Source: UBA1413 sp964552955 (lineage in GTDB: Bacteria; Bacteroidota; Bacteroidia; Bacteroidales; Prolixibacteraceae). Taken from it: a stretch of DNA of 60,941 nucleotides. Made by a program: the position numbers and the translations under genes. The notes below the pieces were generated by a model. It had not been told where the DNA came from. It saw only the letters and a list, made by a program, of their open reading frames with translations, and made no database searches. This document shows, piece after piece, positions 18,701 through 26,572 of the stretch (position 1 is its first letter; each line of letters starts with the position of its first letter). The stretch lies in the NCBI GenBank assembly GCA_964552955.1, contig CAZKIU010000021.1:1-60941 (forward strand), in the 5' to 3' direction.

Positions 18701-18815
18701 GCCCCTGACCCTCTTCTCCTACAACGGCTTCAACCCGGAAGTGGCCAACGGCATTGACACCCAGACCTATCCCATACCCGCCGTGTATACCGTCGGACTG
18801 AGCATCAAGTTCTAA
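15789..18815 (+). CDS. SusC-type TonB-dependent outer-membrane transporter (PUL 1)
   Basis: A 1008-residue SusC homologue. It has a signal peptide (1-19), a carboxypeptidase-regulatory-like domain (about 23-100, VTGKVTEADGQGIPGVSILVKGT), a TonB box region (VVVGYGTQKVKDLTSS), a plug (about 115-220 with PLYVVDGMFFDNIDFLNPTDIAS and AAAIYGVRAANGVVLIETK) and a 22-strand barrel ending in an aromatic-rich C-terminus (VGLSIKF). It imports oligosaccharides across the outer membrane using TonB energy, with the SusD lipoprotein as its lid. It is the first gene of the PUL. Its neighbours suggest beta-1,2-glucooligosaccharides as cargo. Confidence 0.95.
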   Translation: MKRFILLLFLASMVSVLGAQPRMKVTGKVTEADGQGIPGVSILVKGTMVGTITDFDGNYTIDAEAQSTLVFSFVGFTTVEMPVGNQTVINVQLREQAFDVEEVVVVGYGTQKVKDLTSSIMTVKSDDLVKTPSGQAMQALQGKVAGLQVVSSGSPGNSPTIRVRGVGSYPGQNNEAPLYVVDGMFFDNIDFLNPTDIASISVLKDASAAAIYGVRAANGVVLIETKSGGYNKKTEITYDGYYGMQVAQNVLKMANAEQFTTMAMESGSAADASFILNAMQRYGRSRVNPNVPDVNTDWYKEILRPADIQNHSIGVEGGNQNASYSIGVNYFAQEGILDMKNEYERFNLRTKLDFKATDWFTIGGNMILSNALKYGEEAGAWNQAYFAVPILPVMDPNLEGMAEPVNYANAQDLGYRSGQNPFPTLRYSDNRLKIRKLMANFYAKLQLIPEKLDFKTTYNHAFTSLDERNVRLPYFIGNSFQRENASINKSTGIYSDQIWDNILTYTDHFDLHNVTVMAGTSFRDEAYTGLRAGGLDFPWQREESWYIDQSQEKPEGSVGDGGARQYGLSYFGRLSYNYNDRYLLYATMRADGSSKYQQKWGYFPTVGAGWVLSEESFLKGHKIINFLKLRASWGQLGNDKIQASDGAITTTPVNVAINDVMVSGTQTTNTFSSLKWELTEETNAGLTARLFDNHMSVDADYFIRDTKNAAIYVKIPGTGGSVLKNVGVIRNSGFEMAINWDDEFTNGLRLNAGVNFSFLKNKVRDLYGQPYIDGGSAEFRQRTYVGHPLLAFYGYEVLGVYQNQAEIDKDPSAPATAVPGDFKYRDQQKEGEPGYGVINDDDRVILGSYFPSFLYGGNLALSWKNFDLSASMLGQMGNKILNRKRGEIIWTADGNLDADLAVNRWHGEGTSNKYPSSAGLRKGWNQKMSDYFVEDGAFFRLQNVQLAYNIKGKQLFGTDMPETRVSLTADRPLTLFSYNGFNPEVANGIDTQTYPIPAVYTVGLSIKF

Positions 18816-18834
18816 CCATAAAAAACACAGGATT

Positions 18835-20376
18835 ATGAAACGATATATGACAACGACAAAACTGGCGCTCCTGATGGCGGCACTCCTGATATTTCCGGCT
18901 TGCCATGACCTGCTCGACGAGCCTGCGGAAAACAGGTCCTTTACCGGGGAGACCGATTACACCATCACCCAGAATATGGATCTTCCCCTGCTGGGGATGT
19001 ACGCCGACTTCTACAGTAGCGAATGGGAAGTCTTCCCGCTGATTTCGGTCAGGGGTGACGACGTAAATGCCGGTGGCCTCGGCGACCAGCAGGATTTCGC
19101 CGAAACCGACAAATACAACTACAACAAGGACTTCTGGATGTCCAATTCGGTCTGGCAGAATTATTACGGAGATCTTTTCAATGCCCATTCGGCCATGGAA
19201 CAGATTGCCAAATACCAGGAGTTCGCCTCCAATAAGGGGCTGGCCGACCAGTACATCGCCGAGGTGAAGGTCATGAGGAGCTGGTACCTCTATTACCTGA
19301 CCCTGATGTGGGGGGATATCATCATCACCAATGGTCCCGACCCCAGTCAGCTGCTGGAGGCCACCCTCAGCAGCCAGGAGGAGGTAATGAAGCATATCTC
19401 CGCCCAGATGGACGAAGCGATCCCCTTGTTGCCGGCGGTGCATCCAGCCGAGCGGACCGATATCAAGGGAGGCATTACCAAATATACCGCCCTGGCACTG
19501 AAAGCCCGTGCTAACCTGGCCCTGAAGAACTACGCGGCCGTCGCCGAGGCTACTGGTCAGATTATCAGTTCGGGGAAGTTCACCCTGGCCACCGACTATT
19601 ACAATCTCTTCAAGATCCCCGGAAAACTGAACCGCGAAAACCTGCTGGAACTCCAGTATTCCGACTTCGGCAAGTCCTCTGGGGATGCCATCAATTATCT
19701 CAACGACTTTTTCGGTCCGCAGGGATGGACGCCCAAGGTGACGGGTGCCGGCAGCGGATGGGGTTTTTACGAACCCAGTCTCAAGTATATCAAGTTCATG
19801 CTGGACCGTAATGAGACCATCCGGCTGGAGACCAGTGTTCTGTTCACCAACAGGGGGATTGCCGAAATTAAGAAAGATGCCAAATACGCCAATCTTCCCG
19901 CGTGGATCAGCAACACGACCCGTTCGGGTGACCGCATCAACGATTATGCCCGTGCCCTGTTTGCCAGCGGCAAGCATTACCTTCCTTCCGACCAGCTGAT
20001 TCCTGGGCGGACTGGTTACGGCAGCAATAAGAACTTCATCTGTATCCGCTATGCCGAGATTCTGTTGATGCATGCCGAAGCCCTCACCAACGGAGCCACC
20101 AGCAGTGCCATGACCGCCGATGCGGCGGTTAACCTGGTCAGGGCCAGGGCCCAGCTGGCCCCACTGACCGGGGTCACCAATGCTCAGGTCATGGATGAGA
20201 AATTCGCCGAACTGGCCATGGAATGGGGCATCCGTTTCTTTGACATGGTCAGGATGGGGAACTACGCCGCCCTCAGCTACGACGGAAGGAGCTTCACCGC
20301 CGATAAAATCTTCCTGCCATACCCGCAGAACCAGGTCGACCAGATCCCGGCACTCAAGGAAGCGGTTAGCAAGTAA
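18835..20376 (+). CDS. SusD-type outer-membrane lipoprotein (PUL 1)
   Basis: A 513-residue SusD/RagB protein. The lipobox LIFPAC (Cys near residue 23) marks a lipoprotein on the outer membrane. TPR-like helices follow, with the family features VMRSWYLYYLTLMWGDI in the N-terminal half and FICIRYAEILLMHAEAL near the C-terminus, then MDEKFAELAMEWGIRFFDMVRMG. It closes the SusC barrel like a lid and binds glycan. It starts 19 bases after susC, so the two are co-transcribed. Confidence 0.95.
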   Translation: MKRYMTTTKLALLMAALLIFPACHDLLDEPAENRSFTGETDYTITQNMDLPLLGMYADFYSSEWEVFPLISVRGDDVNAGGLGDQQDFAETDKYNYNKDFWMSNSVWQNYYGDLFNAHSAMEQIAKYQEFASNKGLADQYIAEVKVMRSWYLYYLTLMWGDIIITNGPDPSQLLEATLSSQEEVMKHISAQMDEAIPLLPAVHPAERTDIKGGITKYTALALKARANLALKNYAAVAEATGQIISSGKFTLATDYYNLFKIPGKLNRENLLELQYSDFGKSSGDAINYLNDFFGPQGWTPKVTGAGSGWGFYEPSLKYIKFMLDRNETIRLETSVLFTNRGIAEIKKDAKYANLPAWISNTTRSGDRINDYARALFASGKHYLPSDQLIPGRTGYGSNKNFICIRYAEILLMHAEALTNGATSSAMTADAAVNLVRARAQLAPLTGVTNAQVMDEKFAELAMEWGIRFFDMVRMGNYAALSYDGRSFTADKIFLPYPQNQVDQIPALKEAVSK

Positions 20377-20411
20377 TCACCCCGATTCATCACTGATAAA
20401 AACATTGAAAA

Positions 20412-22148
20412 ATGAAGATATTAAGATTTTTACTGGCCTTTACTGCGGTCCTGATGCTGGCCGCGGGCTGTAACGAAGGGATCGACCCGATTTCCCAGAT
20501 CGACCCGGGGCCGGACAAGGACGCTCCGGTCATCACCATCAAATCGCCCACGCAGGGGCAGGCCATCGAGGTCGATTCCCTGGTGGTGTCGATACTGGTT
20601 CAACTGGAAGTCACCGACGACATTGAGCTGAAAGCCGTATCGGTGCTTCTCGACAACAAAGAAATCGGGGCCATGTCCACCTTTAAGGACTATCGCCGGG
20701 CCCTGATGGAATTTCGCCATTTGAATGTGGCCACCGGGGTGCACACGCTCACGGTCAGAGCCACTGACCTGGGGGGCAAGAGTTCCGAGAAATCGGTCAC
20801 CTTCGAAAAGAAACCGCCTTATGTGCCCGTGTATGCGGGTGAGGTCTTTTACATGCCTTTCAATGGGGACTTCGTGGAGAAGATCACCTTTAAGGAGGCC
20901 ACTAAAGTGGGATCACCCGGCTTTACCGAGGCAAGTCTGAAGGGGACCAGGGCTTATGCCGGGGCTACCGATGCCTACCTGACCTTCCCGATGACCGGGC
21001 TCAAGAGCAGCGCGTTCAGTGCCTCCTTCTGGTACAAGGTCAATGCCTCCCCCGACCGTTCGGGTATCCTCAGTGCCAGTCCCGCCGGGGAAGACCGCAC
21101 CAAGGGATTCCGTCTCTTCCGTGAGGGAGGGACCACCTCGCAGCGCATCAAGGCCAATGTAGGCTGGGGTGGCGGCGAGACCTGGAATGACGGAGCCCTG
21201 ATTACAGCACCCGGCACCAACTGGGTTCACATCGCCCTGTCGGTCAGTGCCGACAAGTGCGTCCTTTACATCAACGGCGCCGGCGTGGAAGTCCCCAACA
21301 AGGGGAATATCGACTGGACCGGAGTGGATCTGCTGGGCATTGCCTCGGGAGCCCCCAACTTCACCTACTGGGGCCACAGCTTCGACCGCAGCCAGTACGA
21401 TGAACTGCGTCTTTTCAACCGGGCCCTGACCGATGCCGACGTCCAGACCATCATCCAGAATGACAAACCCTATGTGCCCCGGAATGGCGAAATCCTTTAC
21501 ATGCCCTTTGAAGGAACCTACAAGGATCTGATCGGCAACAAGGAGGCCACCAAGGTAGGATCGCCCGTGTTTGCCGCAGGGAAAGTAGGCAAGGCCTATG
21601 CCGGGGCGGCTGATGCCTATCTGACTTATCCGGCGGTCGACCTGACCAAGACCACCAGCTTCAGTGCCGCCTTCTGGATGAAAATTAACGCCACCCCCGA
21701 CCGGGCAGGTATCCTGGTGCTTGGTCCGCCCGATGAGGCCGCTCCCACCGCTCCCAACAACCGGAAGTCGGGATTCAGGTTCTTCCGTGAGAATGCCGGT
21801 GGCAAGCAGCGTTTCAAACTCAATGCCGGAAATGGCACCGCCGACACCTGGTTTGACGGGGGAGCCTCGGCCGATGTGGATCCCACCACCGGTACCTGGC
21901 ATCACTTTGCCTTTACCATCAGCCCCACCGAAGCCATCGTATATATCGACGGAGAAGTAGTCAAACAGGGCGCGCTCAGCGGCGGCATCAGCTGGGAAGG
22001 ATGCAACATCCTCTCTATCATGTCGGGAGCCCCCCGTTTCACCGGGTGGAACCACTTCTCCGACCTGAGCCTGATGGATGAATTGCACCTCTTCAATAAA
22101 GCCCTCACCCAGACCGAGGTGAAGGGCATCATGAATGACGAGAAATAA
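20412..22148 (+). CDS. Two-LamG surface lipoprotein, probable glycan-binding protein
   Basis: A 578-residue lipoprotein (lipobox AAGC, Cys near residue 20). Residues 35-135 look like an immunoglobulin-type beta-sandwich (DKDAPVITIKSPTQGQ). Two LamG/concanavalin-A-like domains follow (about 140-355 and 360-575). They are clear duplicates: GEVFYMPFNG and GEILYMPFEG, KEATKVGSP in both, AYAGATDAYLTFP and AYAGAADAYLTYP. It sits where SusE/SusF-type or other surface glycan-binding proteins sit in PULs, 35 bases after susD and before a terminator. The likely role is to hold substrate at the cell surface. No enzymatic motif is seen. Confidence 0.85.
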   Translation: MKILRFLLAFTAVLMLAAGCNEGIDPISQIDPGPDKDAPVITIKSPTQGQAIEVDSLVVSILVQLEVTDDIELKAVSVLLDNKEIGAMSTFKDYRRALMEFRHLNVATGVHTLTVRATDLGGKSSEKSVTFEKKPPYVPVYAGEVFYMPFNGDFVEKITFKEATKVGSPGFTEASLKGTRAYAGATDAYLTFPMTGLKSSAFSASFWYKVNASPDRSGILSASPAGEDRTKGFRLFREGGTTSQRIKANVGWGGGETWNDGALITAPGTNWVHIALSVSADKCVLYINGAGVEVPNKGNIDWTGVDLLGIASGAPNFTYWGHSFDRSQYDELRLFNRALTDADVQTIIQNDKPYVPRNGEILYMPFEGTYKDLIGNKEATKVGSPVFAAGKVGKAYAGAADAYLTYPAVDLTKTTSFSAAFWMKINATPDRAGILVLGPPDEAAPTAPNNRKSGFRFFRENAGGKQRFKLNAGNGTADTWFDGGASADVDPTTGTWHHFAFTISPTEAIVYIDGEVVKQGALSGGISWEGCNILSIMSGAPRFTGWNHFSDLSLMDELHLFNKALTQTEVKGIMNDEK

Positions 22149-22199
22149 GATCCGGCCTCTGTCGACATGACAGAGATCCGCCGGGTTCTCCCCCTATCT

Positions 22200-22231
22200 G
22201 GCTGCCCGGGATTTTCCGGGCAGCCTTTTTC
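22200..22231 (+). terminator. Rho-independent terminator after susCD-LamG
   Basis: Perfect ten-base stem GGCTGCCCGG (22200-22209) and CCGGGCAGCC (22216-22225) with a GATTTT loop, followed by TTTTT. It splits the PUL into a binding/transport unit and an enzyme unit, and may let the first be expressed at a higher level. Confidence 0.85.
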
Positions 22232-22315
22232 TGCTGTAAGTCCCTTAATAAATGGCGGCAGGCGTTTTTTTCCCGGAACCACGGGAGAAGGGCCTTCTCC
22301 TTCTTATCTTAGCCG

Positions 22316-22347
22316 ATTGGCAGGCACCAGTAGAACGCCAACCTTTG
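22316..22347 (+). promoter_or_regulatory. Promoter candidate for the PUL 1 enzyme genes
   Basis: ATTG (22316-22319), a 20-nt spacer, then AACCTTTG (22340-22347). Each element has one mismatch to TTTG and TAnnTTTG, and the spacing is right. It lies 42 bases before the first GH144 gene and just after a strong terminator. Confidence 0.4.
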
Positions 22348-22388
22348 CGGGTCTGCCACCGCTTTTTTCAACATAACACCTCTCTCGA

Positions 22389-24797
22389 ATGGAAAGAAAC
22401 CTGCCCCTACGTATTGTTTTGATCCTGATCCTGACCCTCACCCGGGCACGGGGACAGGAGGTCATCTTTTTTTCCGAGGGGACAACGGCCAGCTATTATG
22501 ACCAGGGACTGGTCGATAAGGGGAACCTGGGATCGGGCGTTTTTGAGACGACCTCTCCCCCGGGGTACCCCCAGTACAACGACAAGGTCCCCTGCTCCAC
22601 CACGGCCTGGAAAGGCCTCTCCTCCCTGAAGTTCAACTACACCTCTGCATCCGATGGCCAGTGGAAGGTGACTATTTTCAGGCCCGGCTGGAGTGTGGCA
22701 GACCTCTCCACCATGGACACGCTGGTATTTCATCTTTACTCTGAAGCAGGATTGCCAGCCACGGCCCTACCGCGGATTGGGATCCGCACCCTCCAGAAAA
22801 CAGGCACCAGCGAAATCAATTCCGTTCTTTATCCATTGTCGGACTACAACCAGGCGGTTCTTCCGGGCACCTGGAGCCGTATTACCTTTCCCCTGGCGGT
22901 GATCCGCAGCGATGGAGCCAACAGCAACCTCAGCCTTAGGGATACCAAAGCAGTTGTCTTCAGCCAGTCGGAGCAAAACAACACCTCCAGGCTGGTTCTT
23001 ATCGATGAAGTGATGGCATTCAGGGATCCCGGGGCACTCACGCCGGTCACCGGGCTTTCAGCCACCGGCTACGACAGCCACACTGAACTGACCTGGAACG
23101 CCCCGGGAGATCCACTCACCCGCCGCATCTACGCCTCTTTCGACGGAGGCAGGAGCTATTCCGTCAGAGGAGAGACTACCGATAATTATTATCTTGACTT
23201 TTTCCCTCCGGAAGGGAGGAACAAGCCTGTCCGTTACCGGGTGGTCACCCTGTTCCAGGAAAGGGAGTCGGCAGCAGCGGAAGTGCAGGCGAGCCCCCGT
23301 GATTTCACCGATGAGGAACTGCTGGATATGCTCCAGGGGTATACCTTCCGTTATTTCTGGGATGGCGCCCATTCCACCTCAGGGATGGCCCTGGAAAGAA
23401 GCCCTGGCAGCAGCACTACGGTGGCCTCGGGGGCCACAGGCATGGGACTGATGGCGATGATCGCCGCCCATGAAAGGTATTTCAGGCCCCGTGAAGAGAT
23501 TAAAAGCCGCATCCTGACCATCCTCACCTTTCTGGAGACCTGCGACCGCCACCATGGGGCCTGGTCGCACTGGTACAACGGCGCCACCGGAAAGACGCAG
23601 CCCTTTTCGACCTATGATGATGGCGGGGATCTGGTGGAGACCTCCTTTGTGGCCCAGGCGCTGATTGCCCTCCGGAATTATTTCACCGGCAGTGATGAGA
23701 CTTCGATACAGATCAGGGAGCGGGCCACCCGCCTCTGGCAGGAGATCGACTGGGCGTGGTACCGCCAGGGGAAACAGGAGGTCCTCTACTGGCACTGGTC
23801 GCCTAACTACGGATTCAGGATGAACATGAAAATCACCGGTTGGAACGAATGTCTGATCACCTACGTGATGGCTGCGGCCTCGCCCACCCATCCCATTCCC
23901 GCAGAAGTGTACACCCGCGGATGGGCCCGCAATGGGGACCTGGTGCGCAAACGGACTTATTACGACCAGGAAATCAGCCTCTCGCCCGACTGGGGAGGGC
24001 CTCTTTTCTGGATCCATTATTCTCATTTGGGGCTCCATCCGCGTGGTCTGAAAGACCTGTATGCCGACTATTGGAAAGAATATGTTGCCACAGCCCGGAT
24101 CCACCACGCCTATGCGGTAGCCAATCCGGGAGGGTTCAAGCATTACGGGGCGCAATGCTGGGGGTTAACGGCCAGTGATGATCCCCAGGGATATAGCGCC
24201 CACCAGCCCGTCAGCAACGACAACGGCACCATCAGTCCCACGGCTGCCCTGGCCAGCCTCCCCTATCTTCCGGAGGAAGCCCTGGCAGCCCTGAAATATT
24301 TCTACAGGGAAAGAGGAAGTGACCTCTGGGGGATCTACGGCCCCTACGACGCCTTCAATGACCAGGTGGGCTGGGTCAAAAAAGGGTGGCTGGGCATTGA
24401 CCAGGGGCCCATCATGGTGATGACCGAAAACTACCGCTCAGGCCTCCTCTGGCGGCTGGTCATGAACGACCCCGATGTCAGGGCCGGCCTCGACAAACTG
24501 AAATTCCAGTACGATCCCCTTACTGCGGTGCCTCTCCCGGAACGGGAGCAGGAGCAGGAGCTCTTCCTCTATCCCAACCCGTGTTGCGGCGATCTGACCA
24601 TTACCCTGCCCCAACAGGGAGCGGAGAGGCAGTTGCAGGTATTTCACCCGGGAGGCGAACTGCTCCTTCAGGAGCGTCTGCCGCTCCACGCATCGACCTT
24701 CACCCTCCAGTGCAACCACTGGCCCCCTGGCATCTATTTCCTTAAAATAACCGCCGGAGAGGCCATTTTCCAGGAACGGTTTATCGTGATCAGATAA
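22389..24797 (+). CDS. GH144 enzyme with T9SS sorting domain, probable beta-1,2-glucanase
   Basis: An 802-residue secreted enzyme. In order it has a signal peptide (1-22), an N-terminal beta-sandwich that resembles a carbohydrate-binding fold (about 25-215), a fibronectin-III-like domain (220-300), a GH144 (glycoamylase-like, PF10091) (alpha/alpha)6 barrel (about 305-715), and a C-terminal T9SS type A sorting domain (LFLYPNPCCGDLTI to the end). The barrel carries FRYFWDGAHSTSGMALERS, HGAWSHWYNGATGKTQPFS, YDDGGDLVETSF and WHWSPNYGFRMNMKITGWNE. Characterised GH144 enzymes are endo-beta-1,2-glucanases, whence the call. The sorting domain predicts export by T9SS to the cell surface or medium. A second GH144 follows. 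Confidence 0.87.
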   Translation: MERNLPLRIVLILILTLTRARGQEVIFFSEGTTASYYDQGLVDKGNLGSGVFETTSPPGYPQYNDKVPCSTTAWKGLSSLKFNYTSASDGQWKVTIFRPGWSVADLSTMDTLVFHLYSEAGLPATALPRIGIRTLQKTGTSEINSVLYPLSDYNQAVLPGTWSRITFPLAVIRSDGANSNLSLRDTKAVVFSQSEQNNTSRLVLIDEVMAFRDPGALTPVTGLSATGYDSHTELTWNAPGDPLTRRIYASFDGGRSYSVRGETTDNYYLDFFPPEGRNKPVRYRVVTLFQERESAAAEVQASPRDFTDEELLDMLQGYTFRYFWDGAHSTSGMALERSPGSSTTVASGATGMGLMAMIAAHERYFRPREEIKSRILTILTFLETCDRHHGAWSHWYNGATGKTQPFSTYDDGGDLVETSFVAQALIALRNYFTGSDETSIQIRERATRLWQEIDWAWYRQGKQEVLYWHWSPNYGFRMNMKITGWNECLITYVMAAASPTHPIPAEVYTRGWARNGDLVRKRTYYDQEISLSPDWGGPLFWIHYSHLGLHPRGLKDLYADYWKEYVATARIHHAYAVANPGGFKHYGAQCWGLTASDDPQGYSAHQPVSNDNGTISPTAALASLPYLPEEALAALKYFYRERGSDLWGIYGPYDAFNDQVGWVKKGWLGIDQGPIMVMTENYRSGLLWRLVMNDPDVRAGLDKLKFQYDPLTAVPLPEREQEQELFLYPNPCCGDLTITLPQQGAERQLQVFHPGGELLLQERLPLHASTFTLQCNHWPPGIYFLKITAGEAIFQERFIVIR

Positions 24798-24887
24798 CAC
24801 ATCATCACCGCAAAACAGTTCTATGGTCATTACAACAGCCGCGCGGAATGAACGATAACCACGAAATACATTAAACAGACAACAAAT

Positions 24888-26261
24888 ATGAAAAACAGAC
24901 TGACTTATATGATGACCCTTCTGGCTGCCGGCGTCCTGCTGTTCTCCTGCGGGCCGAAATCGTCCTCAACGCAGAAAGGGGCTGAGGCGGCCGCAGCCAT
25001 CAGTGACGACTCGCTGCTGACCTTGTTGCAATACCAGACCTTCCAGTATTTCTGGGAGGCGGCGGAGCCCACGTCGGGACTGGCGCGGGAGCGGATCCAT
25101 ATGGATGGGGTCTATCCCCAGAACGATCAGGAGGTTGTGACTCTCGGGGGTTCAGGATTTGGGGTGATGGCCATCTTGGTGGCCATTGAGCGGGGTTTTA
25201 TCACCCGTGAGGAGGGGTTTGCACGGCTGCGGCAGAACGTCGATTATCTGACCCGTGCCGACCGGTTCCACGGGGCCTGGCCCCACTGGCTCTATGGCCC
25301 CACCGGTAAGGTTCAGCCTTTCAGTCCGAAAGATGATGGCGGTGACCTCGTCGAAACCGCCTTTATGATTCAGGGGCTCCTGACCGTGGCCGAATATTTC
25401 AAAAACGGCACCCCGGAGGAGCAGCAACTGGTCACTGACATCCACCGCCTCTGGGAGGAGGTCGAATGGGACTGGTACACCCAGGGTAAAAACGTGCTTT
25501 ACTGGCACTGGTCGCCCAATGTGGGCTGGGAGATGAATTTTGCCGTCGGCGGTTACAACGAATGCCTGATCATGTATGTCCTGGCGGCCTCCTCGCCCAC
25601 CCATCCCATCCGACCGGAAGTCTACCATCAGGGATGGGCCCGCGGGGGAGCCATCGCCAACGACACCACCTATTATGACCTCCCCACCATTCTGGACTTC
25701 TACGAGCATAGCGACGATCCCACGGGCCCCCTCTTCTGGGCCCACTACTCTTACCTGGGGCTGAACCCCAAGGGATTGAACGACAACTACGCCGATTACT
25801 GGCAGCTCAACCGGAACCAGGCCCTGATGCACTACCGTTATGCCCTGGACAATCCCAAAGGGTTTGAAGGGTACGGCGAGAAACAGTGGGGCCTGACCTC
25901 CAGCTATTCGGTGAATGGGTATGCCGGTCACCACCCGGGAGGGGAAGATCTGGGGGTGATCTCCCCCACGGCGGCCCTCTCCTCCTTTCCATATACTCCG
26001 GAAGAGTCGATGCGGTTCCTCCGGTATCTCTACACCGAGGCCGACACGCTTGTTGGGAAGTATGGTCCCTACGATGCATACAGCCCTACGCACCGGTGGT
26101 TCCTGCCGCGTTACCTGGCCATTGACCAGGGGCCCATTCCCGTGATGGTCGAGAACTACCGGACGGGCCTTCTGTGGGGTCTCTTCATGAAAAACGAGGA
26201 TGTGCAGCGGGGGCTGAAGGCCCTGGGGTTTACAGTTGACCCGGCCACGGAATCCCGGTAA
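24888..26261 (+). CDS. GH144 lipoprotein, probable beta-1,2-glucanase
   Basis: A 457-residue single-domain GH144 protein with a lipobox (LLFSC, Cys near residue 21), so it is anchored in a membrane rather than released. It shows the same blocks as its neighbour: FQYFWEAAEPTSGLARER, GGSGFGVMAILVAIERGF, DRFHGAWPHWLYGPTGK, KDDGGDLVETAFM, YWHWSPNVGWEMN and ASSPTHPIRPEVYHQGWA. Two GH144 enzymes with different anchors suggest one that cuts polymer outside and one that works at the surface or in the periplasm. Expected products are short beta-1,2-glucooligosaccharides for the GH3. It ends just before the 21-bp repeat tract and assembly gap. Confidence 0.88.
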   Translation: MKNRLTYMMTLLAAGVLLFSCGPKSSSTQKGAEAAAAISDDSLLTLLQYQTFQYFWEAAEPTSGLARERIHMDGVYPQNDQEVVTLGGSGFGVMAILVAIERGFITREEGFARLRQNVDYLTRADRFHGAWPHWLYGPTGKVQPFSPKDDGGDLVETAFMIQGLLTVAEYFKNGTPEEQQLVTDIHRLWEEVEWDWYTQGKNVLYWHWSPNVGWEMNFAVGGYNECLIMYVLAASSPTHPIRPEVYHQGWARGGAIANDTTYYDLPTILDFYEHSDDPTGPLFWAHYSYLGLNPKGLNDNYADYWQLNRNQALMHYRYALDNPKGFEGYGEKQWGLTSSYSVNGYAGHHPGGEDLGVISPTAALSSFPYTPEESMRFLRYLYTEADTLVGKYGPYDAYSPTHRWFLPRYLAIDQGPIPVMVENYRTGLLWGLFMKNEDVQRGLKALGFTVDPATESR

Positions 26262-26265
26262 CCGG

Positions 26266-26485
26266 GGGCAGCCGGTGCTCTGATCCGGACAGCAGGTGCC
26301 CGGGCCATAACACCAGGTACCCAGGCCAGGACAGCGGGTGCCCGGGCCANNNNNNNNNNNNNNNNNNNNNNNNNNNNNNNNNNNNNNNNNNNNNNNNNNN
26401 NNNNNNNNNNNNNNNNNNNNNNNNNNNNNNNNNNNNNNNNNNNNNNNNNGCAGGTACCCCAACCGGGACTGCAGGCACATGCTCC
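26266..26485. repeat. 21-bp tandem repeat array interrupted by the assembly gap
   Basis: Units of 21 bases lie head to tail: 26266-26286 (diverged), 26287-26307, 26308-26328, 26329-26349. After the N gap come a partial unit to about 26464 and another diverged unit (26465-26485). The core is GGACAGCRGGTGCCCGGGCCA. 26287-26307 and 26329-26349 differ at one base. The array lies between two PUL enzyme genes, and its collapse or length probably caused the gap. Confidence 0.85.
26350..26449. other. Assembly gap (100 N)
   Basis: Exactly 100 N, the usual placeholder for a scaffold gap of unknown length. It falls inside the 21-bp repeat array. Coding of the flanking genes is not affected. Confidence 1.
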
Positions 26486-26572
26486 TGAAAAGGGTCCCGG
26501 GATACGCCGCGAAGGCCTGGCTTTCCGGAGAAAAAAAGGGGACATTCATTTCATATTCTTATTTCACAAACC

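Noticed and set aside
26287..26485. CRISPR array at the 21-bp repeats
   Set aside because: Units are directly adjacent without unique spacers and no cas gene is near. It is a tandem repeat.
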